Positions 21,784 to 35,222 of a stretch of DNA of 64,000 bases are shown here, piece after piece. This stretch comes from Rotaria sordida (Eukaryota; Rotifera; Eurotatoria; Philodinida; Philodinidae), in NCBI GenBank assembly GCA_905250125.1, contig CAJNOL010000195.1, positions 62,001 to 126,000 of the forward strand, read 5' to 3'. Numbering within the stretch: position 1 is the stretch's first letter; the number at the start of each line of letters is the position of its first letter. The position numbers were made by a program, and so were the translations under genes. Below the pieces are notes generated by a model. The model was given only the letters and a program-made list of their open reading frames with translations. It ran no database searches and had not been told where the DNA came from.

Positions 21784-22627
21784 ATAATATTGAAGTACAA
21801 AAACAGCTTGATCTTTTTTTCACAGATTTTCATTTCAATAAAATAAAATAAATACTGTTTACAGTAGAACACAAATTCATTGATAATTTTCCTACTATTT
21901 CTTCATCAAAACGAGAAAACAACAGTAGAATAGTTCTTCTGCCATTTATAACAATCATTGATCCAACACATGCCTCTCGAAAATAACGATATTGAATATT
22001 ATTAGGTCTACTCATGTTTGCCGCTTTAGTGTCTATAGTTGACGTACCAATAATAGTCATCTCATTAGAAACAGCAACAATAAACAATGTCAGTCAAAGT
22101 AAGTAAATAGATTTTTCTCTATGTCTATTCGAATATTGTTTTTCTTCAATAAGGTTACAGTAAGCAGCACTAATTCAAGTAAATGAATACATTTTTCTTA
22201 GTTGATTAACAGAGTTTTTCATTCGATACAGTAATAATTATCGCGACCAGTATAACTTTAAATAAGTAAGTGAAATTTTTCTGAATTTATTTATAACCGT
22301 TTACATCCTGTGTGGCGAAACACGTTTGCGTACTATGAAAGTAGAACTCCAAGTTTTCCTTTGATATCTCAACTATTTCTGAAAAATATACATAGTAGTC
22401 GAAATATCATTTGTATTATGATTGCCATGTTTCATTGTATCGATTCTTTTCTCTTTATTCTTGTTGTCAGAAGCATTTGTTTCAGCACTAACTGAGATCC
22501 ATAGAGTTTTTCATACGAGTAGGTACCCAGTATTATGCTGTTTGAGAAGACTGTTTTTTAAATGTAGTCGCAAATCAAGAAATAGCCAATGAAGTATCTG
22601 CCTACACACTCAGTCAAAAAAATTAAG
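21784..22627. other. Intergenic between piggyBac and hAT relics
   Basis: A minus-strand frame of 85 codons (22087..21830) is open, but no family or splice context supports it. Otherwise AT-rich sequence without features. Confidence 0.4.
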
Positions 22628-23693
22628 TTCTAAAACAGTGTTGCAACCGGTAGGATTTTCTCTAGACTGGTACCGGTCAGACCGGACCGGACCGGTCAGT
22701 AGACTGGCATGAGTTATTGTTGACTTTTCTCATCTTATATGAGTCATAGCTCACACTGAAACACTACACTAACTACCTAGGACTTCTGCTTCATCACTGA
22801 GGAGCATTTCTGAAGCATGATTGTCAATATACACTGAAGAATGTGGCAAGAACTTTGAACCTATCTTCCTAACTGGTTCGAAAAATTGTGGAAAACTTGC
22901 TTCTTGATGCTCTTTTAACCTGTCGACAGAGATTTCGGTATCTTAAACGATTTGGGAGCTTCTCTGACATGATAAATTTTCATTCTGGGCATGGCCTGTG
23001 AACTAGATAATAAACTTTCCTATAAAGGAATAGCAAAGACTCTACACTTCAGTTTAGTTAGAAGCTATATTAAAGCTATTCTTTGTAAATTCTTAGCTGT
23101 ACAGAGTCCAATATTGGAATATCTCGCGGACCTATTAATTTCAGTTCACTTCATATAAGACCGCCTGTTAATAAAGATCCAAAGCTTCGTTTTGCTTCAC
23201 TATTACTTAAACATCCAGGAGCTATGGACTTTTTGAGGTTCAGTATCATACAGTCTTAAATAAAATAGATTCAAAGTATCATACTCTTATCAGATGTTGA
23301 TAGTAAAATAGAAACACACATGGAGCTCTACAGGATTGCTTTGACAGGAGGACATAATATACATAGTGCAAAATCGAAGTCAATATGTCATAAATTACAT
23401 TGACGAATGGTGCTTCCATTTTATTTCGATCATAGAGTCTAATAATAAAGTGTCTGGGTAAAATAAAAGACGTGTATTTTTATGAATATTCACTTAATAT
23501 AAACACTCAAATCAATGTTGTTTCTTAGAAATTTTCATGAATCCTAGTAAAACTAGTTTAACATACAAAATAAGCACTTTCACGATCTATTTTTGCAAAA
23601 AATACGCAAAAAATTCGCGAAAAAATAGAAAAAATTTCTAGACCGGTTGGTCACCGGCCGTTTGCCACTACCGATTGCAACACTGTTCTAAAA
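22628..23693. mobile_element. hAT-type transposon relic with exact 8 bp target duplication
   Basis: The element spans 22636-23685 (1050 bp) and is flanked by perfect TTCTAAAA duplications at 22628-22635 and 23686-23693. Terminal inverted repeats begin CAGTGTTGCAA(C/T)CGGTAG on both sides, which with the 8 bp duplication is diagnostic of the hAT superfamily. Subterminal CCGGT/ACCGG motifs are dense at both ends (22650-22700 and 23641-23660). The interior has no intact frame; short plus-strand islands could be transposase remnants. Probably immobile. Confidence 0.92.
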
Positions 23694-24985
23694 ATCGGTG
23701 ACCTAGATAAAAAAAATTAGACTTATAGAAATTCAATTCAAAATGCATATTTACAAAGCAATCAATTCACAATTATAACAATGAAAGTATGACACAGGTA
23801 AGGTATGTTTTCGAGTATTTATTGCTGATAGTTTATCTTCCAAAAATGCGCACTCAAAATTCCATTACTTTGTGAACAAGGCATTGCATCTAGCTTGATC
23901 GCTAATAAGTAATGCCTGAGACAAGTGCCAAGTTGACTAGCTAACAGTAGACGACTTTAGTGCTTTGAAGATGATTGAAGGACATATATAGGATATTCTG
24001 AACAACCAGATTGCACATGTAATAGTACCTTAGAATAATGTATCGAATATTATGATACTTTTAATTTGTGCTTCTAAAGAAACGTCATGACAGACACTAG
24101 ATGCTTCATTATTGCATAATAAAGTTTTGTTTATTGCACTGAATAAGCGTCAATCAATATAAATATTACTATTAACGACTTTACTTATTTAAATTTCAAT
24201 AGTACTAATATTTCGAGATCCATCAATTCAGTAGATGCAACGAGTTGAAAGTGGCTTTTCCATATGATTCTCAATGTAGTCATTGGCGGATGATATCTCA
24301 GGTCACTTGATAATACAACTGTTTAACTTCAATAGATGATCATCTATTGAATGTAAATTCATCACTAATAGAATATCATATTTATGAAACTCATGTAAAA
24401 GAAAACTTTCTTCATTGCATGTATATTTTCACTTTATTACTGTTTTGTAGTCAAATAATCAGGCTTTTGATATACGTCAAAGAATTTGATTAGGCAAATA
24501 TTGGCTAACAATATTATAATACATTTGGATTTTTAGTTAATGATAAAGCCAATTATAGGGGTGATACTTTATTTTTACTTTACAGGGTAAAGTAAAGTTG
24601 ACAAAGGTTATTTTTCTTATCTATATATGAAAAATATTGTTTTCTAACTTAACGTTACCAAGGAAAATTCAGTTAAATACTTAACGTTAGTTACTTTTTC
24701 AAAGTAAAAGAAGGATAAATTTTGACCTCTAGTCATTTATTCTTTATTTCTTATCTCGATAAAGTTTCTCCTACGCATCATACGTGTCATGAGTATAAAA
24801 AGCCTGATATGACTACTATTCTTTGCTGTCTCTCCTTTTTTTTCGTATTTGAGTATTAAGATTTTGTATCAGAAAGAACGAATGAATCATTATATTTATA
24901 TATCAAAAAAACTAGTCTGAATCAGAGCAAAGAATCTCGTTGTTTTGTTTGACAGAGAGGTAAAAACGCGAACGAATAAAAAAGT
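23694..24985. other. Intergenic, one palindrome
   Basis: No gene is supported. A palindrome CTTTACAGGGTAAAG with extended TTTAC/GTAAA arms lies at about 24574-24598. Confidence 0.4.
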
Positions 24986-25492
24986 ATGCCAATGACAAAG
25001 AAAACGTTAAACTCGTTGGCGTTCTTATTTTTCTTTCATTGTATGACAACAGGTGAGATGAGTGTCTCTATTGATCGAAGAGAGATGTTAGAAATTCAAA
25101 GCTGCACATATGAAATAAAAAAACCTGATTAAATGGTTTAAAGGACTTTTTTTGTGACTTTTTTGTTGCTTTTATAATTGCTCTGAATTCGGTATCTTGC
25201 TTTTTGTTAGATATATCACTATTACAAACACACGAACAGTTGTCGACATGTCTTTAAAAGAAGAACAACCACAAAAACCTGATCTACGGGCAGGTCTGGC
25301 AATATTTAATAGTAATATGATACCTAATAAGAATTTGGATGGCAATGAGAAATCCAATGATGAAGCATCAATTAAAAAAGAATCGACGCCTTTCAACAAT
25401 GCATCATCTACAAGGGATTCTCAGCTGACTCCAACTTCATTACCATCAAATGTTAAGCCAGTTGGATCTAACAGGTTTGATACCTTTCAATA
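24986..25492 (+). CDS. Possible small gene, unknown function
   Basis: Two candidate coding pieces are seen. 24986..25051 begins MPMTKKTLNSLAFLFFFHC, resembles a signal peptide and ends in a CAG|GTGAG donor. 25220..25492 is an open frame whose ATG at 25250 leads an 80-residue hydrophilic stretch rich in Asn, Ser, Lys and Pro (MSLKEEQPQKPDLRAGLAIF at its start). The TTGTTAG acceptor at 25219 would join them out of frame, so they may belong to different transcripts, or the second may be a gene of its own. No domain recognised. Confidence 0.3.
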
Positions 25493-27617
25493 ATTCTTAT
25501 TTATATTCAATTCTTTTGTTATTCACAATTAGATTCTTCATGCCAGCCAAGAAATGACTTCATCATATTTACAAATCTAAATATATTCCTACACAATTGC
25601 ATTATGTCTTGAAAAGAGACAAATAATTTTACAATTTTTATTTATTTGATTAACCTTGACATAATAAACAGTAAAATAAAATAAGCTAAACTTTGAAAAA
25701 TAAGTCTCACCTTAATATAAATATTTTCTTCGACTTCTAATAACTGATAAGCAAAAAACAGTGATACTACTATCTTCGCGACACGAACAAAAAAACAAAA
25801 TTGAATAAAATTAAGAAGAGTGAATTACTTCTGAAATGTTGAACTTATCATAAAATATTAGTTGCTAATTAATTCATCGACGCAATATCAAAATGTAAAA
25901 TGAAGCAACAACGAAAAAATACAGTAGAATCCTATAGTATTCTTTCATATTAAACTTTGTCTCAGAATGTTCATTGAATAGAGAGAAAACGATAATTGAA
26001 AGCAGATATTCATTTTCATTTGAATATATCATAATTCCGATAATTGTTGGAATTTTTCTGCACTTTTCAGGCGAGTAGCTGATTTTCATATAATTCGATT
26101 TTGTGATTTATTTGGAAAATGTTAATAAAAAACCAAATCCTTTTCGAGAGTAATGCAAAATACGGTTAAATCTCAAATAAAACCAACATTTTCTTTTCTG
26201 TACTTCTTTGTTTTACACCCCTTTTCTATGTGTCATTTTGTACGACCGAATCTGTCGCACATGTCAAACTTAAAAGTTGAATTCAGTAAGTGAAGAATTA
26301 AAAAAAATTGCCTGAATAACCAACGTTTTATATCTGCATTATGACGTGGGGATACGTAGCGTCTCCGAAGAGTTATGACCTATATTCGTCTTTGTGTACA
26401 CAATAAAGTATATCCTTATTTCATGTTTTGACACTACTTAAAAAGACGTAAATCTAAACAGACCAGGAGAGTTTGAACATTTTTTTTTTCATCGTTTTCA
26501 ATCGAAACGATAAACTGGATAGACTTTTGACTCTTAGTTCGACAAGCTCATCTAGAAATAACTAAAAATCGATTGCCAAAAGTTGTTCATTGGCTTTCTT
26601 TCTAGTGGATCCTAAAATTTGTCTACAATTAAAACATGTATAGTAGTTTCAAACACGCAGAGGATAAGTTGGATAATTTCAGACAGCTATGGAAAATGCC
26701 GGAAAATGTTAAATATGATAAGAATTACTTTTTGATAAATTTGTAAGTATTATTCAAAACTTTACGCGACCACAGGGTATATAAATTTATCTCTATTTAT
26801 ATAAATCAATTGTCATTTGTTTTTCAATCGAAATAAATAATGAATATGTAAAAGAAAGATAAAAATGCTGGTTTTAACGGAAATTTTTATATATAAGGTG
26901 TATGAAATTAGCATCGTGTTCAAGAAAAATATGTTAAAATAAGTTTATTATGTTGTTTATTTATTTTTTATGATTAACCATAGAGGTGTATGCATGATAT
27001 TAAAAGACAACGACAAAAAAAAACTGTACATATGTGTCCTTATTAGTGTCACCGAGTATATCATGACATCTTCAGAGAAAAATAGAATATGAGCCGTATT
27101 ACTTTTCTTTTATATGTTTGGACAGACTATTTCTGCTCTTTTCTGAGAACCCAATAGTCAAAAAAAAATTGACTAATCAATAACTCTCGTATGCGTAACA
27201 GTAGCATAACTGAAAAACTCTTATTATTCCATGATTCTTCACCTTTTGTTTCCAAAAAAAAATCATCATAATGGAAGATTTGCTTCATTGATCGTGCATT
27301 TATTTAGTCTTTCTTCCATATTAATTATTTATTTTGAGTGTAAAACTAGTTATAATTGATTTAGATTAATAGAGATATATATTATATAACGTTTTTTAGT
27401 TACATTAAGTTTCGAACAGCACTAATAGTTTTACCCAAAAGTGATTTCCATCATATTTGACATTGTTTAGCACTTTTACATAGTTGTCGTCAATTATTCA
27501 CTCTGCTCTATATCAAGAACAATATTCTCTGATCGAATTACATATTGTACAAATATACAAGTGGCGAGATTAAATAATATATATATACGATACAAAAAAA
27601 GAGAAATGATACTTTGT
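25493..27617. other. Long intergenic stretch, nothing recognised
   Basis: AT-rich, with scattered short frames (for example 26089..25874) that lack codon bias or splice support. Polyadenylation for the permease (minus) must lie in its right half. Confidence 0.4.
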
Positions 27618-29407
27618 TTACAAAGTATATCGAAACTTAGGATGATGATCACCAACAAATTCTTCTCCTCCATATTTTTCCACTTGTTGTTTAATTTGTT
27701 CATCATTCATTCGTTTTCGTCGATGATTAATTATCATTAATATAAATCGAAGTATAATTATCAATGTTGTTTGTAATACAACACAACAAAATGAAATTGT
27801 ATGGCCAATAAAATATCGTGGCTTTTGTTTAGCTTGATATATTTGGCCTGCTATAGCTCCACCACTCGTACCAATCGAAACGATCACTGCAACTGCAATA
27901 GCACGTCGAGTGAGTGAAGCACTATATATCAAAATTCAAGCAGATAATAAAAAGAAAAAAAAAAGAAGAAGACTTACAAATTATTATTGAACCAAGCAAT
28001 TTTAAGACTAACATTGGCATAAGTACCGATTGCAGCAAAAATAATACCTACATAAAGTACACCGACTCTTTTTTGATCGATTAACATAAGTATTAGAAAA
28101 CCACATATCGACCAGAGATTTGAAATAGAACAATGGAGAGAGCGTTCCATGAAACTATAGAAAATACTTTGAGTTAATATTTCAAAAATTACAAAAATTT
28201 ACTCACTGATCGGAACTATAAGAAACAATGAGAATAGCAAAAAATGCTGCCATATATGGTGGAATAGTCAATAATTGTGCTTGAAAAGGTGTCCATTCTC
28301 CTAAATTATTAATAATCGTTGGTAAAGAAAGAGTTATACCTTGTGTAGCAATTGTTCCAGTAATATAAATGATAGCATAAATATAAGTCTTCCAATCAAT
28401 AAATACAGATAAAACTTGAGACCATGAAAATTTATCTTTTTTTATTGGACCAGCATCTTTAGCAAGACGATCAATTTCAAGTTGACGTTCTTGATCATTT
28501 AAAAATTTTGCTTTTTCTGGTGAATTAGGTAATAAAAACCAACAACACAAAGCTAAAATAAAGGTCGGAGCTCCTTCAAGCTATACAACAAAATTAATTC
28601 TACAAATATTAGATCTTTTTTTTTGTCATGAAAATCTTACAATAAAGATTAATCGCCATTGAGCTAATTTTGCTGAACTTATTCGACTAATACCATACGC
28701 AAGAACACCTGAAAATGCACCTGAAAGTGCTGAAAATGACCAAAATAAACCAATTCGAATAGCTTGTTGCTTTTTTGAATACCAAAGTGATATAAAATAA
28801 ATAATTCCAGGAAATAAACCAGCTTCAAATATACCCAAAAAAAAACGACATACAAGAAGACCGGCAGCATTTTTAACAGCGCCCATACATATTGCAGCAA
28901 TACCTGTTAGATTAAAACAATATACATAGTTATATATAGATTTATGAGAATAAAACAAGTACCGAGAAATATATGAATTATAGATAACCATCTTGATGGT
29001 TGCCATCGTCGAAGAACAATATTTGATGGAACTTCGAAGAGAACATATCCAAAAAAGAAAATAGATAATGCCCTTGATAAAAAATTCAATCATATAAATA
29101 TATTTTAGTCAAAAGAAAATAAATTAATTTACCATTGATATTCATCAGAAGTTAATTGAAGATCATCTTCAAGGTTAACTAATTTAGCATTAGCAATATT
29201 TGATCGAATCATATACGAATTTAAATATATAATACTAAAATACAAAAATAAATATTTTATTTTATCTTAATAATTATGAAATACATACGAGAGAAGTGGT
29301 AAAATATGTAAATCAAGTTTTCGAGTTAAAGCTTGTTTTTGTTTGCGCATTTCTTTATCATCGTGCTGATCAATTGATGATCTTTTGTTTTTATTTTCAG
29401 AAGCCAT
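27618..29407 (-). CDS. MFS permease, anion:cation symporter (ACS) family
   Basis: Seven exons read in phase: 29407..29289, 29234..29133, 29072..28963, 28903..28641, 28580..28207, 28154..27978 and 27921..27618, giving 482 residues. The N-terminal cytosolic tail is charged. The first loop carries SIIYLNSYMIRSNIANAK, equivalent to the LDRSNIGNA signature of ACS carriers, although Asp is Ile here. FGYVLFEVPSNIVLRR and CRFFLGIFEAGLFPGIIYF are textbook for fungal Tna1/Dal5-type permeases of nicotinate, allantoate or biotin precursors. About 12 membrane segments can be counted. It should import an organic anion across the plasma membrane with H+. Fungal-like sequence plus rotifer-style introns suggests an old horizontal transfer. 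Substrate not predictable. Confidence 0.9.
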
Positions 29408-30483
29408 TGTAGAAAAATACTTAGATTTGATATTAAAACTTTTGTATGATGTAATAAAGGCGAGAAAATTTTTTTTAAAAATGACTATGTATAATATGTA
29501 GAAAAAATATATCAATGATCAAAAATATTTCCTATATTAATAGAAGGTGCAAGGAGTATATAGAAATGACGTTTTCATATTCATTTAGGTAAGAAGTATT
29601 TATTGATGTTATGTTTAACTATAAAGCGTAATATACAATAAAGCAAAAACGAATATAAAAAGCAATCAAAAAAAAGCATAATATAAAATTAATTTATTTT
29701 TTATTAGATGATAAAAATAACGTTGGCTTTCAACTTGATACATATAGAATCTATATTTGAAAATTGAACAAAGAAAACATACATTTCTATCTTATTATCA
29801 AGTTAGATAAATCATCTATGTCTTCGTATCAGTAAAAAAAGTTTTAATTATTCAATATCATGATCATTTTTACGAATGATTCAATCTCATTTAAAATAAC
29901 TAATAAAAATATACATAGTATATGTATATTTTTTAATTTCGATCGACTCTATGACTGCAATACATCAATCAACGATTGAATAACTGTTATTAATTGTTTT
30001 TTTTTATTATTTGGTCTCGAAATTTTTACTATATGCAGTCAATTATTATATTGGAAGTCATGCATGTAAATATTCATTAAGTATCTTTCAAACTAGACAA
30101 AACAATATATATCCTTCAAAACAAGTTAAATTAACTATTCTATAAGAATAATATGAAGATCATTTATTATAAAGACTTTTATTTCAATTGTAACGCTGAC
30201 AAAACATAATTTCTAACATCCTTTTTATAAAACAATTGGGACAATGTTGAACAAATCGATTATTTGAGTTATATTTGTATTTTCAGTAGAATTTAGGGTA
30301 TCAAGTCATTTTCATAACTGTTCATTTTATATCAATATTCATTGTGTTATATATTTATCTATGGTCATGTCGCACATGTATTAAACATTAATTTTGTTTC
30401 AAAAATATATCACTAATTACAGAAAAGTATTTTAATTACTACAGAAAAAACAAACGTAGAGAGTATTTTTTTTTTTTGTATTT
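29408..30483. other. Intergenic, nothing recognised
   Basis: AT-rich, between the permease start and the 3' end of the peptidase gene, both on minus. It holds the promoter of the permease, but no motif can be named. Confidence 0.4.
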
Positions 30484-32920
30484 TTATTTTGTCCATTGAT
30501 TCATCCAGTCAAGAACTTCTTGATACCAAATTATTGAATTGAATGGATTGAGTACCCAATGATTTTCCGTTGGAAAAAAAAGTAATCTACTTGGAATACC
30601 ACGTCGTTGTAATGCTGTAAATGTACTAATACTTTGACTATCTGGTACACGATAATCATAACCTCCATGAATAACTAACATTGGTTGAGTCCAATTAGCA
30701 ACATAATTAATTGGATTATATATTTCAAATGTTTGAGGATTTTCATATGGAGCAAATCCACCAGCATCATATTCAATAAACCATAATTCATCTGTTGAAT
30801 AAGCCATATGTCTCATATCAAATATTCCATGATGATTAACAAATGCTTTAAAACGTTGATTCATATTTGTATGTCCAGCTATCCAATTAACCATATAACC
30901 ACCATAACTACCACCCAATGCAATAGCTCGATTTCCATCAATATAATTATATAGATTTAAAGCAGCATCTAAACCTAATTGTAAATCTTGATAAGATAAT
31001 GTTCCATATTGTTGTCTAATACTATTTGTAAAATTTTGTCCATATGAATCTGATCCATGAAAATTAATTGCAATAACAGCATAACCTTGTGATGAAAATG
31101 ATTGAAAATTCCATCGATAACTCCATGAATTATACCAACTATTTTGTGGACCACCATGAATAAGAAAAGCAAGTGGAGCTTTTTGATTTGTTCCATTTAT
31201 AGGTGGTATATGCCATCCCCATACGATTTCATTATTTGCACCAATAAATGAAAATTTTTCAAATGAAGAACTCATTCGAGTTTTAGATAATAAATTTTTA
31301 TTATGATTTGTTATCGATCGAATCGATGTTGATGATAAATATAAATAAATATTAGATGGTTGAAGAATATTTTCGTAAGTAAATAAAAATATATTATTAT
31401 CTATTGGATGAATATTAATATTACTTGATGTACCATTATTTAAAAGACGAATAGGAGATGGATTAGGTAATATTAAATTAGATAATTTATAAATAACCTC
31501 GTTTGCTTCTTCACCTAATTCAAGATAAAGTGATTGACCATCATTTGACCATGTTATAACTTGAATACTACGATCCCAATCATTAAGAAGTGTTATTTTA
31601 GGATTAGAACCTATACGAAAAAAAAGAGTTAAAAAATAAGTTGAGAAAATATATGAAAATTTACCATTAATTAATTTGATTTTATATTGATCAGCTTCAT
31701 AAGAAGGTATTGATTGTGATCGATAAACTAAAATTTGATCATCAATTGGTGAATAATGTGGATCTGTATCTGCTGCTAAATTTTCACATGTTATACATAT
31801 ACTAGTTAAAGCTGATGAAGTTAAATCAACTGTATATATATCTAAATTTGTTGTCCAAGCCACGTCACTTGTTTCATCATGTTGTCTTGTATAAGCAAAT
31901 AAATTTCCTGTTGAACTAAATGACCATTGAGTTTTTCCATCACCAAATGGTCTTGTTGGTGAATCAATATCAATATTAAAAAGAATATCTTTTGGTATAG
32001 ATGAAAAATAATATATTCCTTTAGAATTTCTTTCAATTGAAACAACAAATGGATGATGACGTCGACCAATTATATATTCATCCCAATGTCGAATAAATAA
32101 TTTATTAAATTTATAAACAAAACTTCCACTAGATTTTTCTAATTTATCTCGGTAAAATGTTTCTTCAATAGATAAATTAGTATAAACTTGACAACTAAAT
32201 ACAAGACGTTTACCTTGACGATTAACTAATAAATTATCAATATTTAATGAATAAAATGTTATTTGAATTGGTTCAAGAAAATTATCTATATCTTTTATAT
32301 CATTAGGTAAATTTAATTGAAATAATTGTGTAAGACCAGATGATGCTCGATTAGAAAGAAAAAGAATTGTTTTATTATCAATCCAATAAAACTATAATAA
32401 AACACTTTTAGAAGAAAAAAAATCAATGATCTTATTAAATTTACTTGTTGATCCTGAATACCCCATATTGGTCGAGTTAATTGAATAGTTTTATTTGTAT
32501 TTAAATCAATCCAATGTAATGTTGTTGATGATCCATTTAGATCAGGCATATGATATTGTTTTCTTAAATAAATAACACTTTTTCCATTTATTGGATGAAA
32601 ACATGGTGAAGAAAGACGATCCAAACGGAGATTATGTGTTTGATTAAAATCATATGTTATTGTCAATTTATCATAATAATCACTATTCGATTGATAATCA
32701 TTAGCATCCCATGTTGAAGGTTCTGATGATGTTGAAGAACAATCTATTGACTTACGTGATATAACAATAACACAAGGAATAAGCACAATAATAGCACCTA
32801 ATAAGAAGGCTACAGCTACAATGATATACTAAATAAATAGGTAATAAGAGAATAAGAAAAAAAAAAACAAATTAAAAAATTTTATACATTCTTAGATTTT
32901 AATTTAATCGTACTAGCCAT
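30484..32920 (-). CDS. Membrane-anchored S9C dipeptidyl-peptidase (DPP5-like)
   Basis: Four exons, 32920..32888, 32828..32445, 32391..31665 and 31610..30484, give 756 residues. After 11 cytosolic residues a hydrophobic segment (YIIVAVAFLLGAIIVLIPCV) makes a type II anchor. A beta-propeller region follows, then the alpha/beta-hydrolase domain. The triad is complete: Ser in GGSYGGYMVNW, Asp in HGGYDYRVPDSQ and His in ENHWVLNP. STDELWFIEYD and the triad context are closest to fungal dipeptidyl-peptidase V and acylaminoacyl-peptidases, which cut dipeptides from N-termini; most relatives are secreted and not anchored. The active domain should face outside or a vesicle lumen. The third intron (31664..31611) is 54 nt with no stop, so retention would add 18 residues in frame. 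A broken duplicate lies at 8.3-10.9 kb. Confidence 0.92.
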
Positions 32921-35222
32921 GAAATATGAATTTCCACTGTCCTTGGAGAAGATGGTCCTAATAATAATAGAAGCTAAAAGTAAAACAATATAAAAAGTGT
33001 TCTGCTATATTTTCAAATAATTGAAATAGTTTGGACATAAGTATAACGAGCAAAATTAGGATAAAAAGAAATAAAATAAAATGACACTTATAAATGAATG
33101 AAGAGAAAATAAGAAAAAAATTATATGTAAATAGTCTCAGGTATGTTATAAAGTAAATCGTGTATGACGCAGCTCACAACTATATACTAATATATTTTGT
33201 TGTATGGTTATTTTACGCATTATGAAAGTAGTTTATACGGGTCTATTGAAAATAACAATATTTGATTATAATTATAAACAAACGTAATATCATGCTTAAT
33301 AAGATCGAAACTATAATAAATTCAGTTTGATATTAACAAAGATTTTCCGAACTAATAAATGGAAGAGCAATTCATTGATGAATCTATTTCTATTCATAAT
33401 AACGTTCGTTTTGTTATTGATACTAAGATTTTATCTGGTATTGTCATTCACATGAATGATAACACAATTGATTATTTTTGTTGTTGTGTCTGTTGAAATA
33501 TACTGAATAATGATTGCAAAAACAATCATTCTCTAACTAGATTCATAAGATAAAAATATTTCTTTTCTTCTATTTTTTAGTAGTTAGTTCCTTAATTGAA
33601 AAATAAAAAATAAAAATCTTTTGTGAAGAGAAATCGTATTCAATCGAAAGAGACTAATAATTTATGATATAAAATAGTATATATAATTATAATAGATTGA
33701 TAGTTTCTGTATGATTGTGGAAGAATTTCCTGCTTTGCTTCTCGTTATGCAATTCATCGAAATAATATTTCAAGATATAAATTTCGGATTTTATAATAAT
33801 ATTATTCAATAATCAAGATTTAGAAAAGAATTTTTTGAATCAAATAATTAAAGCTTTTCAAATGAAACTTTTTCGATTTATCAATATGATATGAATTAAT
33901 GTGTAATATTCTAAAGGTTAAATTTACCTAAATTATTTTTAAATAAACTTAATAAATGAATTCAGATGATTAAACATTTTTCAATAAATGAGCATACATG
34001 AAAAGTTTACATTCACATAAAATACTAATTTCAAGGTAAGAGAATTTTAAGTATTATGAAGACATAACACATTAAATAGACCAATCGACTTCAATACATG
34101 GATTGTATTATTTACATCTATCACAGGAAGCAGAAAGGCAAAAAAATACGTAATATTCATCAATTCATATCCCTGCGATCTATATGCTTGTGCATTGTCT
34201 TTTCATATTTGTTTCTAGTTTTATTTTCTTTAATAATTTTTCTTCTTGTCTGTGATTTATATTTTACTTTTACTCCTTATGCAAACAAAAATCATATTAA
34301 ATTTTGTGCTTCCATTCGATATTTGTTATTTTTGACTTAATCATTATCTATATCTTGGTTACGTTTTCTTCAGCCTCGACATATAAAAAAACAAGCAGCT
34401 AATAATCATCATTATTGATGAGTACCAAAAGTTAAAACATGACGACCATCTTTCACGATCTACACTGTCACAGTATTTTAAATAGAAAAAGAAATCAAGT
34501 TTTACTAAAAAGATAATAAATAATCTTAACATATGTACATTTGCAAAAAAGATTAAGCATACGAGTATATAGTTAATAATCGTACTCAAATAAAATATGT
34601 ATAGATATTTATATACTTGATCCATCATTATTGGATAATAGACACGAAAAGTACCAGTTTTTCTGTATAAAAAAAAACAAACTTTTTGTCATTCTTATGA
34701 TAGGAATATTATATGATATTACTTCAGTTTCACTTTCTGTAGTCTAAAGTGGCTATAATAATTGCAGAACTATTAAAGTAATGCTATGTCACAAATAAAA
34801 TCTAGTTAATTATATCAACCATTATTAGTGTTGCTGAACAATGAATATATTATAATGGACATTCTAGAAATATTATTTACTCAGATAATAATAAAAAAAT
34901 GAAATTAAAATTAGCAAGTCGATCTAAACTTTTGAATTCAAATTGCATCATTTAATATTTTTGCTTATGAATGAACTAAAACAAAAACACGGATTTTAAT
35001 ATATTTTTTAAGTATATTCTTATTGATAGATTAAATACCTCAAAATATGCAACATATGAATGTAGGCGTTAGAGATATAAAAAACAAAATGTTTATATGT
35101 TGATTTAAAACTCCAAAGAGAAAATAAACGGACTTTTTTTTTCATAACGTAGTCGATTTCTTCTTCGTGTTACATTTTATTTAGAAAGAAAAACAGTCAG
35201 CGACATAAGAAAGTAATCTCAT
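32921..35222. other. Long intergenic stretch
   Basis: AT-rich. Short frames such as 34098..34340 (plus) and 34628..34359 (minus) are hydrophobic by base composition only. Nothing else supported. Confidence 0.4.

Noticed and set aside
21830..22087. 85-codon minus-strand frame
   Set aside because: Ordinary length for this base composition on both strands, no family match, no splice partner.
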